64,000 nucleotides of DNA, taken from contig NZ_PPQD01000017.1 of assembly GCF_002901825.1 (NCBI RefSeq), positions 333,719 to 397,718 on the forward strand, in the 5' to 3' direction. The notes under the pieces are model-generated. The model searched no databases. It was given only the letters and a program-made list of their open reading frames with translations, and had not been told where the DNA came from. This document shows positions 25,986-33,552 of this stretch, in pieces. Each line of letters opens with the position of its first letter. The stretch's first letter is position 1. A program made the position numbers and the translations under genes. The DNA comes from Mammaliicoccus sciuri (GTDB taxonomy: Bacteria > Bacillota > Bacilli > Staphylococcales > Staphylococcaceae).

Positions 25986-26543
25986 ATGGGAATATTATAT
26001 AAAATAAGTTTGTTTATTTCTTCCTTTGCACCTTTATATGTAATGTTAATTATACAAGAAATTGATAGTGCCTTTAAATACAACAGTTTAAGCAAACTAC
26101 CACTATCTATATACATATATTGGTTTATACTAATAACTTTGATTATAATTTCAGTGATTTCTATATACATTATTTTTAAAGATAAAGGAAATAAAACTAT
26201 AGAAATTGATACAAACCTAGAAAAACAGGGAGATAATATTATTAGTTACATTATGACATACCTAGTTCCTTTGCTTTCTATTGATCCAAATGATTATGTT
26301 AACCTATTACAAAATGCGTTTCTTTTTACGATAATAGGAACAATTTATATACAGCAAAATCTGTTGTTTTTAAATCCTATATTTTCATTATTAAATTATA
26401 AATTTTACAAAGATTCAAACAATGAAATTTTGTTGAGTAAATACAGTATAGAAGAATTGAAGTCATTAAAATGTGAGGGCAAAAAAGTTTTCGCTCGTAA
26501 GATTGATGAAAAATTTTGGATTATAAAAAATGTGAGAAAATAA
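25986..26543 (+). CDS. kwaA: Kiwa system membrane protein KwaA-like
   Basis: A 185-aa protein with about four hydrophobic segments (residues 4-25, 38-62, 80-95/105-122, 124-135) and a soluble C-terminal tail starting at NPIFSLLNYKFYK, a motif-like stretch I associate with KwaA proteins. In Kiwa, KwaA is the membrane component that senses phage attack and works with KwaB. It follows kwaB by 11 bases with AAGGAG. On its own it would be called a hypothetical membrane protein; the pairing is what makes the call. Confidence 0.62.
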   Translation: MGILYKISLFISSFAPLYVMLIIQEIDSAFKYNSLSKLPLSIYIYWFILITLIIISVISIYIIFKDKGNKTIEIDTNLEKQGDNIISYIMTYLVPLLSIDPNDYVNLLQNAFLFTIIGTIYIQQNLLFLNPIFSLLNYKFYKDSNNEILLSKYSIEELKSLKCEGKKVFARKIDEKFWIIKNVRK

Positions 26544-26576
26544 TTATTTTATGTCTTTAATAGAAAATTATAACTA

Positions 26577-26603
26577 AACCCACCTTAATTGGTGGGCTTT
26601 TTT
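26577..26603 (+). terminator. Terminator after kwaA-like gene
   Basis: AACCCACC (26577-26584) and GGTGGG (26591-26596) with loop TTAATT and a T-run. The same 20-base core recurs at 27237-27258, so this hairpin is duplicated on both sides of the kinase gene. Confidence 0.7.
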
Positions 26604-27102
26604 ATTTATCTTTGCTATTTATTTCTAGAATATTTAATCCTTCCGATTCCTTTGGTTCCTCGAAGAATGAAGTGAGATAATTGAAAGTAGATTCAGTATC
26701 AAAATTATTCCTTTCTGGTTCCTCTAGTTGTCTTATTTTTAGGTGTTCTAAACATTTTTTGTTATCAACATTTATATATATAAGTTTATGATAAGCATTT
26801 ATTTCATTAGCTATATTTAATAACCATCTTCTTTGATTTTTGGTGTTTCCTGGAAAGTCCATAACTACATCTGTCCCAACACACAATATATTCTGTACAT
26901 GTTTTTTTATCAAAGGTTTTATTTGTTTTGACAAATTTTGATAATCTTCTATTGTCTTAATTTTATTTGGATACAGACTTTCAAGCCATTCGTCTTCTGA
27001 TAATAAAACTGCATTTTTTTCGTTCGTTAATTGTTTTGACATTGTTGTTTTTCCAGCACCCATTTTACCTGTGAAAAAATATAAAGTTCCTAAATTGTTC
27101 AT
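26602..27102 (-). CDS. P-loop kinase (AAA_33/zeta-like)
   Basis: A 166-aa protein with Walker A GKMGAGKTT (residues 12-20), a DEW after the first strand in the position of the catalytic acid of P-loop kinases, and a later VVMDFPGNTKNQRR segment. Families with this size and start (GTLYFFTGKMGAGKTT) include zeta-toxin-like and chloramphenicol-phosphotransferase-like kinases; the substrate is unknown. No antitoxin-like partner is visible. It is convergent with kwaA, in the prophage cargo zone. Confidence 0.65.
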   Translation of the reverse strand: MNNLGTLYFFTGKMGAGKTTMSKQLTNEKNAVLLSEDEWLESLYPNKIKTIEDYQNLSKQIKPLIKKHVQNILCVGTDVVMDFPGNTKNQRRWLLNIANEINAYHKLIYINVDNKKCLEHLKIRQLEEPERNNFDTESTFNYLTSFFEEPKESEGLNILEINSKDK

Positions 27103-27236
27103 ATTGAATCTACTCCTAAATGTTTTTGGATTATAATAGTTTATACTTTAATATAATATACACTTTATCATAAATGTACTGTAAATATGGTGTTTTCTAT
27201 TCTATCTCAATAATACAATCCAGATTTTAAAAGTTA

Positions 27237-27263
27237 AACCCACCTTAATTGGTGGGTTATTTA
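27237..27263 (-). terminator. Terminator hairpin, copy 2
   Basis: AACCCACC (27237-27244) and GGTGGGTT (27251-27258) form an 8-bp stem with loop TTAATT, overlapping the stop codon of the minus-strand membrane-anchored gene. It copies the hairpin at 26577. Confidence 0.55.
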
Positions 27264-27724
27264 TATGGGTGATTTTTAATATATTCTTGAGCCTTTCCTT
27301 GGTTACCACTTGCAGCAGTTATTGCTTCATATTGTTCAACAATCTTGTAATCAAAGTCTTTACCCAGACCATTTGCAATGTTTGTACGTGCAGTTTGTAT
27401 AGTGCCATCATATTCTTTTTGTTCTCTACTTCCCTCAGGTAATGCATCTCTATTTAGTGTCATAAGTCTGAATGCATAATTTTTATCAGATAAGTGAGGT
27501 AAGTATTCGGGATTTTCTTCTGACACTTCGTTGTTATCCTCTGCTATCTGTTCACTATTCATACTAGTATCGTTTTCAACAGTTTGATGTTGTTCATTAA
27601 CACTGGTTGATACATCATCCTTTTTTGCTATTGTGTTCTCATACACCATAAACGCAGCAAAAGATAATCCTATCATCAAAATAGCTATAACTAATAAAGA
27701 CATTATAACTTTTAAAATGTTCAT
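27257..27724 (-). CDS. Membrane-anchored prophage protein, hypothetical
   Basis: A 155-aa protein: an N-terminal hydrophobic segment (about residues 4-26), an acidic Glu/Asn/Ser-rich linker (30-65) and a small C-terminal helical domain (FRLMTLNRDALPEGSREQK, then TARTNIANGLGKDFDYK). Probably exposed outside the membrane. Start at ATG 27724 (GAAGGGAATGG upstream on the minus strand). No family recognised. Confidence 0.55.
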   Translation of the reverse strand: MNILKVIMSLLVIAILMIGLSFAAFMVYENTIAKKDDVSTSVNEQHQTVENDTSMNSEQIAEDNNEVSEENPEYLPHLSDKNYAFRLMTLNRDALPEGSREQKEYDGTIQTARTNIANGLGKDFDYKIVEQYEAITAASGNQGKAQEYIKNHPYK

Positions 27725-27767
27725 TCTACCATTCCCTTCATTTTTTCGAACTTCCATTATTACAATA

Positions 27768-28178
27768 TTACTCTATCTCCACAATGCAATCCATACTCAA
27801 TTGCACTTTCTCACCATTCTCCAACACTTCTAACTTATTTCTTTCACTATCAAACTTATTAATCTCACACTCAATCGTTTTATAATATCCATCTTCCCAA
27901 TACTTAATTGTTGCTGGTGGATCATAAAATAATTTTTGCGCTAAGACATCGTTCAAATCACGCAACGCTAATTCATCAAACACAGGCTTATCAACTTTGT
28001 TTTGGTCTTCGATAAAACCGTTAATCGTTTCATATTGTTGTGGCATTGTTGCAAATGGCGCCCACTTAATCATCTTGCGACCTTCTGGGATATTACTATT
28101 CAAATACTTTTTAGGTATTTTTCTATAGTCCGTTTCATACTTATATGGTTCAGGCATACCCGGGTTAATGATTTTCAA
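27768..28178 (-). CDS. YolD-like protein
   Basis: A 136-aa protein with the YolD signature KWAPFATMPQQYE and a C-terminal barrel-like region. YolD-like genes usually pair with a UmuC-type (Y-family) polymerase in an SOS-controlled unit; here no polymerase gene is next to it. A LexA-type box lies 38 bases upstream. Start taken as TTG 28178, six bases after GAGGTG on the minus strand. Confidence 0.8.
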   Translation of the reverse strand: MKIINPGMPEPYKYETDYRKIPKKYLNSNIPEGRKMIKWAPFATMPQQYETINGFIEDQNKVDKPVFDELALRDLNDVLAQKLFYDPPATIKYWEDGYYKTIECEINKFDSERNKLEVLENGEKVQLSMDCIVEIE

Positions 28179-28215
28179 TTTAAACACCTCACGTATAATT
28201 AGTAGTTTCATTATA

Positions 28216-28229
28216 CGAACAAATGTTCT
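28216..28229. promoter_or_regulatory. LexA (SOS) box upstream of yolD-like gene
   Basis: CGAACAAATGTTCT matches the Gram-positive LexA operator CGAAC-N4-GTTCG at all but the last base. Placement upstream of a YolD-like gene agrees with known SOS control of this family. Confidence 0.7.
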
Positions 28230-28267
28230 GTTTTGTAAAGAGTTTAAAAATTTATATCAAAATTAAT

Positions 28268-28453
28268 CTACGCCAACGACACGCCAACAAACTATTGAGA
28301 ACACTGATGTTATAGGCTTTAAGGAATCCCTCCCAGGACGTAAATTACCAATATCCCGTTGTATCTCGTTACTTGTAACGAAGATATGACGGGATTTTTT
28401 TGTATATGTAAATGGCTTGTTAAATAGCGTAACTACGCCAACTGTACGCCAAC
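28268..28453. repeat. Four ACGCCAAC motifs: probable integrase arm sites near attR
   Basis: Two imperfect copies of a 21-base element, CTACGCCAACGACACGCCAAC (28268-28288) and CTACGCCAACTGTACGCCAAC (28433-28453), each hold two ACGCCAAC motifs. Short direct repeats of this sort near a prophage end are typical arm-type binding sites of tyrosine integrases. The attR core is then likely close by, probably just right of 28453, but its sequence cannot be fixed without the left end. Confidence 0.5.
28353..28401 (+). terminator. Strong terminator-like structure near prophage end
   Basis: ATCCCGT (28353-28359) and ACGGGAT (28389-28395) enclose a second stem (CTCGTTAC/GTAACGA) and are followed by TTTTTT. 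It lies between the two arm-site pairs. Confidence 0.55.
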
Positions 28454-28516
28454 GTTATAAAAGTTGTATAAACTACTTAGGATATCTTAATGTTGTTGAA
28501 TATTTTCTGTAATTTT

Positions 28517-28954
28517 CTATTTGATATCTTTCTCTAAAATGATCGCTAAGTCATTATTATCTGGATAACAATTTCTTATTTGAAAGTCATTTTTGATATT
28601 TAAAATGAGCATGCTTTTCCATTTATTAAAAGATTTAGTTTGAATTTTTTCGTACCTTTTACTTTTTAATATGCTTACTTGTTTATCCATAAGCTTCTGT
28701 GCAATTCCATGATTTCGATTATTTTTTTCAACGCCACCTAACCAACTGTAAAAAGTAGAACGATCCATTTCATATCCAATTTTATATCCAACAATTGCTT
28801 TTTCTTTATAAGCTACTAAAATTATAATTTTATTTTTACTTAAGAATTTGTCGTTTAAATTTTCGTTTGTATCGAAGATTTCATTGTGAATTTTAGATAG
28901 TTCTTTATTTTTCGACTCTGGTAATGTATTATAAAACTCTTTTATATGTATCAT
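28517..28954 (-). CDS. GNAT-family N-acetyltransferase
   Basis: A 145-aa protein with GNAT features: beta strands around IIILVAYKEKAIVGYKIGYE, the acetyl-CoA loop region NNRNHGIAQKLMDKQ (Q/R-x-x-G-x-A/G), and a C-terminal KNDFQIRNCY. Substrate unknown. ATG 28954 lies six bases after AGGTG on the minus strand; an in-frame GTG is nine bases earlier. First gene outside the likely prophage end. Confidence 0.75.
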   Translation of the reverse strand: MIHIKEFYNTLPESKNKELSKIHNEIFDTNENLNDKFLSKNKIIILVAYKEKAIVGYKIGYEMDRSTFYSWLGGVEKNNRNHGIAQKLMDKQVSILKSKRYEKIQTKSFNKWKSMLILNIKNDFQIRNCYPDNNDLAIILEKDIK

Positions 28955-28981
28955 TGTTATCACCTATATTTTTGAAATGAA

Positions 28982-29554
28982 TTATAGTCTGTATTCTTTT
29001 TTGTTTTGTAAACACCAATTTATAGCAAGCTTTTCATTCTTTTTTACAAATTCATTTTTTCCATTTACATATTGTTCTTTGTCTCCACAATACTTATTAA
29101 TGAGCATCATTTTTAAATCCTCATATTCTTTAGCTACTTCTGGAAACTCAATTAAGAAGTCTCTAAAAGCGAGATGGCGAATAATGTTTTTATCATCTTT
29201 ACAATCATAAATATGAACATGGTAAAGTTTTCTATTAGTTTCTTTATCAAATTTAGTAAAGTATCTTCTATTAACTATTCCATATTCGCCATGCACATCA
29301 TAATCAAACTTTTCAAAATCATGATTATATTTATCCACATTGTCTATATTATTAACGATAGGCATAATATCTATAATTGGTTTTGCAGATATATGTGGAA
29401 TTGATGTACTACCTATATGATGGATTGAATGTAATTCATCACCAAATATTCTTTTTATATTATTTGATTCTTCGGCAAAAATATTCACCCAATAAGAATT
29501 ATATTTTTCGATATTAACCTTCTTTATCTTTATCAGTCCTTTTGAATATGTCAT
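28982..29554 (-). CDS. GrpB family (UPF0157) protein
   Basis: A 190-aa nucleotidyltransferase-fold protein of the GrpB family, identified by HHIGSTSIPHISAKPIIDIM and the downstream HLAFRDFLIEFPEVAKEYEDLK. Catalytic function in cells is not established. The start codon overlaps a three-codon leader (ATG GAT TTA TGA) that has its own ribosome-binding site, so translation may be coupled to that leader; the leader is a relic of a GNAT gene start (see repeat at 29542). Confidence 0.82.
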   Translation of the reverse strand: MTYSKGLIKIKKVNIEKYNSYWVNIFAEESNNIKRIFGDELHSIHHIGSTSIPHISAKPIIDIMPIVNNIDNVDKYNHDFEKFDYDVHGEYGIVNRRYFTKFDKETNRKLYHVHIYDCKDDKNIIRHLAFRDFLIEFPEVAKEYEDLKMMLINKYCGDKEQYVNGKNEFVKKNEKLAINWCLQNKKEYRL

Positions 29555-29632
29555 AAATCCATAATATGCCTCATCATTCTAGATAGTAGATTAAGTTTAA
29601 CTTATTTGAGCTATTTAAAACAAATTATGTTT
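29542..29632. repeat. 90-bp direct repeat, copy 1 (copy 2 at 33088-33177)
   Basis: The segment shares nearly all bases with 33088-33177 (I count about seven differences). On the minus strand both contain the 5' untranslated region and first codons (ATGGATTTATGACATATTC here, ATGAATTTAAGACATATTC at 33 kb) of a GNAT gene. Here they are fused to the GrpB gene. Confidence 0.75.
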
Positions 29633-30230
29633 CTATAAGTTTTAAATTGAGAGTGTAACAATCGTGAAAGTTAATGAAGAAATCGAAACAATTTAAATCA
29701 TAGGGGAGAACTCGATAGGTATATATCGTAAGCAATCACATTGTAAGTCGAGTATGCAAGAGCGTAGGATTGCTCTATTTACATTACATTTGTAAGTGTA
29801 GCATTAAGAATTGTATATAAATAATTATCTATTATATGTAATTAATTGGTGTAGAAATGACTATTTAACGTTTATAGAGCGTGTTTAAGATCCTTTAAAT
29901 AGGTTTATGAATGCTTAAATGGTTAAACAATTCTTATAAGTATTAGAATGATTAAAAAGAATAGTCTAATGAATCAAAGCAACTGCGGGTATATATTAAT
30001 GTAGAACAATCAACGAAAATAAAATTTTTTAAGGGTACTTTTCTTAACACTAGTCATGAAAACAGTTGGAATTAATCGACTCACTCTTAAATACGACCAA
30101 ATTACTAAAACTAATCTTTTGAAGAATATAAGCTATTCAAAAATCTCTGTATGATACGATTGGTTCTTAATTATTTACCGATTAGAAACTTTAAAGATGC
30201 ACCATCTAACTAATGTGGGATGTTATTTAT
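29633..30230. other. Noncoding stretch without recognisable gene
   Basis: About 600 bases of AT-rich sequence with no reading frame of note on either strand. A small inverted repeat occurs in the CTCGATAGG...TCGAG area (29708-29750). I see no RNA gene I can name. Confidence 0.4.
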
Positions 30231-30231
30231 T

Positions 30232-30304
30232 TGCTATAATTTAATTAGGCGGAAGTGGTTAGAAGGTTATATGAGATGGCTGTTACAGACAGTCACCTTT
30301 TTTT
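30232..30304 (+). ncRNA. Candidate short RNA with terminator
   Basis: Extended -10 TGCTATAAT (30232-30240), expected start near 30247, and a terminator hairpin GATGGCTGT/ACAGTCACC (30275-30283, 30289-30297, one mismatch) followed by seven T's. Expected RNA about 58 nt. It resembles the units at 24.4-24.95 kb in size and layout. Confidence 0.35.
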
Positions 30305-30480
30305 ATTTAATCAAGTTAAACTGCTTTTATTTAATAGTTCATTATGAAAGAATCAATTTCATGAAATTCCTTAAATATTTTTTAATATTATTGTATTTAT
30401 TTTTAGGTTTACCTAAAAATAGGTTGATAAAAATATAGAAAATAGTTAGAATGTTAATTATGAAATGAAAGGTGAGTATT

Positions 30481-31647
30481 ATGTGGAGAGTGAGAAAAAA
30501 TGGAGATAAGGGAATCTTGTATACGTATTTCATACTCTCGATAATAGGGATTATTATGATTTATAGTGCCAGTATGATTTCTGCATACAATGGGGCATTA
30601 ACAAATGGTATAAGCATTAGTGATAAACACTTTGTAATAAGACAAAGTTTATATTTTATGATAGGTAGCTTTATTGTAGTATTGATGAGTAACTCTTTTA
30701 ATATAGATATATTTAAAAAGAAAAATATACAGCAGTTAATCTTAATTGGTGTATTATTATTACTAATAGTCACATTGTTATTTGGAAGTGAAATAAATGG
30801 TTCTAAAAATTGGCTGAATTTAGGTATATTTAGTATTCAATCATCTGAATTATTAAAAATATCTTCTATTCTTTATTTGTCATATATATTAGATCGCAGG
30901 TTAAAAAATGAAAGTAGTTATAATTTGAAATCACTAATCCCACCTTTATTACTATTAGGTTTAGGTATACTTTTAATATTAGTTCAGGGTGATTTAGGGG
31001 GAGCGCTTTTAAACGCTGGAATAATAGCATTTATGTTGCTTTATTCTGATATAAAAAATAAGATTAAATTACAAATACTAACGATTACAGCTACACCCTT
31101 ATTTATATACATATTGTACACATTAATTTTTGATACAAGTAATATTTATAGATTAAAAAGAATAAAAGTTTTAACAGCTCCTTTCAAATATGAAAATGGT
31201 GATGGGTATCAATTGTCGAATTCTCTATTAGCTATTGGAAATGGAGGAATATTTGGAAAAGGCTTAGGTAACGGTATTATGAAATTAGGATATTTACCGG
31301 AACCACATACAGATTTTATATTTGCGGTTATTGCTGAGGAACTAGGTTTGATAGGTGTCTTAATCATTATTTTAATGTATGGTTTTTTAACATTTAAAGC
31401 ACTTATATATGCTAATAAAACAAATAATAATTTTTACAAAATGATATGCATAGGCATTTCGAGTTACATTATTCTTCAAGTCTTTATTAACTTAGCAGGT
31501 ATATCTGGCCTAATTCCTTTAACTGGTGTTACATTGCCATTACTAAGTTATGGAGGATCATCGTTTTTGAGTATTAGTTTCGCTATAGGAATTTTACTTT
31601 CTTGTAGTAAAAATATAAAAAATGAAAAAAATAATAGTTATACATAA
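30481..31647 (+). CDS. SEDS-family protein (FtsW/RodA/SpoVE-like)
   Basis: A 388-aa polytopic membrane protein with about ten helices. The family signature GVTLPLLSYGGSS is near the C-terminus. The PEPHTDFIFAVIAEELG loop carries the conserved catalytic aspartate of SEDS glycan polymerases (D278). It would polymerise lipid II at the outer membrane face. There is no adjacent class B PBP, and the gene lies in an accessory region, so it is probably an additional copy, not the housekeeping FtsW or RodA. AAAGGTGAG precedes ATG 30481. Confidence 0.85.
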   Translation: MWRVRKNGDKGILYTYFILSIIGIIMIYSASMISAYNGALTNGISISDKHFVIRQSLYFMIGSFIVVLMSNSFNIDIFKKKNIQQLILIGVLLLLIVTLLFGSEINGSKNWLNLGIFSIQSSELLKISSILYLSYILDRRLKNESSYNLKSLIPPLLLLGLGILLILVQGDLGGALLNAGIIAFMLLYSDIKNKIKLQILTITATPLFIYILYTLIFDTSNIYRLKRIKVLTAPFKYENGDGYQLSNSLLAIGNGGIFGKGLGNGIMKLGYLPEPHTDFIFAVIAEELGLIGVLIIILMYGFLTFKALIYANKTNNNFYKMICIGISSYIILQVFINLAGISGLIPLTGVTLPLLSYGGSSFLSISFAIGILLSCSKNIKNEKNNSYT

Positions 31648-31864
31648 TTGGCAAGTTTTTATTTATTACATATAATACATATAAAGCGCAGTATTACTCG
31701 TTCTATCACACCTCTCATTAGTGGGGGATTTATGTGCGTATTTTATGGTGGAAATTTCTAAAGATGCTAAAAGCACAAAGAGATGGTTAATTGGTACTTC
31801 ATTAACATGTTGATCACTTTTTATAGGCTTAGTAGGTAGAATTTTTGGTCTATATTAATCAATA

Positions 31865-31894
31865 AACCCACTAATTAAAGTGGGTTATTTTTAT
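31865..31894 (+). terminator. Terminator between SEDS gene and XRE pseudogene
   Basis: AACCCACT (31865-31872) and AGTGGGTT (31879-31886), then ATTTTTAT. The 31648-31864 stretch upstream has no confident gene; a short frame at 31744 is interrupted by a stop. Confidence 0.65.
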
Positions 31895-31909
31895 CAATAT
31901 TTAAAAGGA

Positions 31910-32543
31910 TTATAAAATTTTATCACTTTCATTTATATTTGAAACACTAAAAGCTTCTTCTTTAGTGTTAAATCTTGCTAATTCTTTAACTTTTTTGTTT
32001 TCTACTATTAGTAGAGTATAGACGTTTTGTTGACCTTTAATCGTATTGTCTGGATTCATCCATGTACCATGTTGACCCATTATGATTTTGTCATCCTTTA
32101 AATATCTTTCGAAAGTCGCTAATTGTAAATTAGCTCTTTCAAGCCAATTTTTTATATCATCAAGTTTTAATATATTTTCCCCTTTAGGTCCTTGAACTTT
32201 TAATTCTTCAGAAGTTACTTTTTTTTAAAGCTTCTATATTTTTATCATTTGAAAATTGCACCCATTGTTCTGCTATTTCTACAGTTCCCCATTCTCTATT
32301 CATTGAAAGACTCTCCTCATTTTTTATTTGTTTGTTCTTAATTAAAAGATATTCAAGTGAAACATCAAAAATCTTAGATAATTGAGTCAAATTATCTATA
32401 TCTGGGTAACCTTGATTTAATTCCCATTTTGAAATACTTTGTCTTGAGACATGGAGTGTTTCAGCTAATTGATCTTGGCTCCAGTTTTTACTTTTTCTTA
32501 AATTTTTTATTATTTGACCTGTATCGATGTTGACCACCTCCAT
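31910..32543 (-). pseudogene. XRE regulator with NTF2-like domain, frameshifted at A8 tract
   Basis: The first 111 codons (32543-32208) encode an XRE helix-turn-helix (IIKNLRKSKNWSQDQLAETL, SRQSISKWE) followed by the start of a second domain, then stop soon after TTA AAA AAA. Beyond a run of eight A's (minus strand; 32219-32226) the other frame stays open to 31910 and completes that domain (QHGTWMNPDNTIKGQQNVYT, LARFNTKEEAF), an NTF2/SnoaL-like fold. Seven A's would give a single protein of about 210 aa. Inactivation, phase variation or slippage are all possible. Confidence 0.7.
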
Positions 32544-32668
32544 ACTTTTAATTTTAAAACGCTAAATATTAAAAATCACGCAGTTATTAGTTGCGTTTTT
32601 AAATGAGTAACAGTGATGATTATGGAATAGAGATTGGAAATAGTTGAGGAGGATTAATTTTATATTAA

Positions 32669-33107
32669 TCAAAATTCAAGTTCCATCATATAACCTTCAT
32701 TTGTTACTTTGAAATTATTTTTAGTATAAAAATTGGCTGCTAATTCTCCGCCCGTTATTAGGAACATATTATTTATGTTCTCATTTTTTAATTCATCTTT
32801 GACAAAGTTCATTAATTGTTTACCTATACCGGACCCTTGTAGGTTGGGAATGACATTAAATTCATCGATACAGAATTGATTAAAACCATTAAAATAATAG
32901 TCTATACGACCTAAACACATTGCTATAATTTTATTTTCATCTTCGATAACAAATCCTCTAGAATTAAATCCACTCATTGTAGCTTCAATTCTGAGTTTAG
33001 CTTCTTGTTCAGTCCATTTATTAAACCAAGGCGATCCAGCATAGGCTGCAACTAAATTGTTTGCGCATTGTTTTATAATCTTCAACTTGAATATGTCTTA
33101 AATTCAT
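32669..33107 (-). pseudogene. GNAT acetyltransferase gene with 5' frameshift
   Basis: The strong GAGGTGG and ATG at 33107 begin MNLRHIQVEDYKTMRKQF, but the frame then leaves the family. One base later VAAYAGSPWFNKW continues into a normal GNAT body with PNLQGSGIGKQLMNFVK and a C-terminal ANFYTKNNFKV. A single extra base near 33051-33054 explains this. The remaining open frame from TTG 33085 (138 aa) has no good ribosome-binding site. Probably a recently broken gene. Confidence 0.7.
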
Positions 33108-33177
33108 AATATGCCACCTCATTCTTGATAGTAGATTAAGTTTAACTTATTTGAGCAATTTATAACAAATTATGTTC
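33088..33177. repeat. 90-bp direct repeat, copy 2
   Basis: Second copy of the segment at 29542-29632, same orientation, here in what seems its original context upstream of the GNAT gene. The pair flanks 3.5 kb containing the SEDS gene and the broken regulator. Confidence 0.75.
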
Positions 33178-33263
33178 TAATTATTTTTAATAATCCACTA
33201 AAAAAACAATTGATATTAATTGATATTTTTGGTATATTCTGTAAATGGAATGGAGGGTTGCTT

Positions 33264-33500
33264 ATGACATATATAAATTTTTGGAAGCAAACATTCGATT
33301 ACAAAAATAAATCAAGTTTTCGTGATCTGTTAGTATGCATGTTTGTAAATATTATCATTTTAGTGCTTATTATGGCGCTTGGTGTGATTGTGCCTATTAC
33401 ATGGGAGAATAGTATTGTTAATTTATATTATATTGTTCTTGTTTTAATGATTTTTCCTATGATTGCACTGATTGTTAGAGTAATTAAAAATTATAAATAA
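33264..33500 (+). CDS. Small DUF805-like membrane protein
   Basis: A 78-aa protein that starts YINFWKQTFDYKNKSS, the typical opening of DUF805 proteins (FWKxxFxFKGRSS), followed by two membrane helices (about 22-45 and 51-72). It is shorter than most members. GGAGGG precedes ATG 33264. Function unknown. Confidence 0.65.
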   Translation: MTYINFWKQTFDYKNKSSFRDLLVCMFVNIIILVLIMALGVIVPITWENSIVNLYYIVLVLMIFPMIALIVRVIKNYK

Positions 33501-33514
33501 ATAGTATGAAATGT

Positions 33515-33552
33515 GAACGAAATGATGAATCTCATCATTTCGTTCTTTTTGT
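33515..33552 (+). terminator. Strong terminator
   Basis: GAACGAAATGATGA (33515-33528) and TCATCATTTCGTTC (33532-33545) form a perfect 14-bp stem with loop ATC and a T-run. Confidence 0.85.

Noticed and set aside
26602..27102. Zeta toxin of an epsilon-zeta pair
   Set aside because: The P-loop and size are compatible, but no epsilon-like antitoxin gene is adjacent, so only a general kinase call is made.
28300..28345. tRNA-like fragment as attachment site (GGGAGGGATTCC on the minus strand)
   Set aside because: It resembles a T-arm by composition only; no acceptor stem or cloverleaf can be built around it.
30220..30357. 72-aa frame overlapping the short RNA candidate
   Set aside because: Its first part reads through a terminator hairpin with a seven-T run and there is no ribosome-binding site; only the last 26 codons are mentioned, as a tentative observation.
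31744..31857. Small membrane-peptide gene (MVEISKDAKSTKRWLIGTSL...)
   Set aside because: An in-frame TGA interrupts it after about 22 codons and there is no ribosome-binding site; at best a relic, so not listed as a gene.
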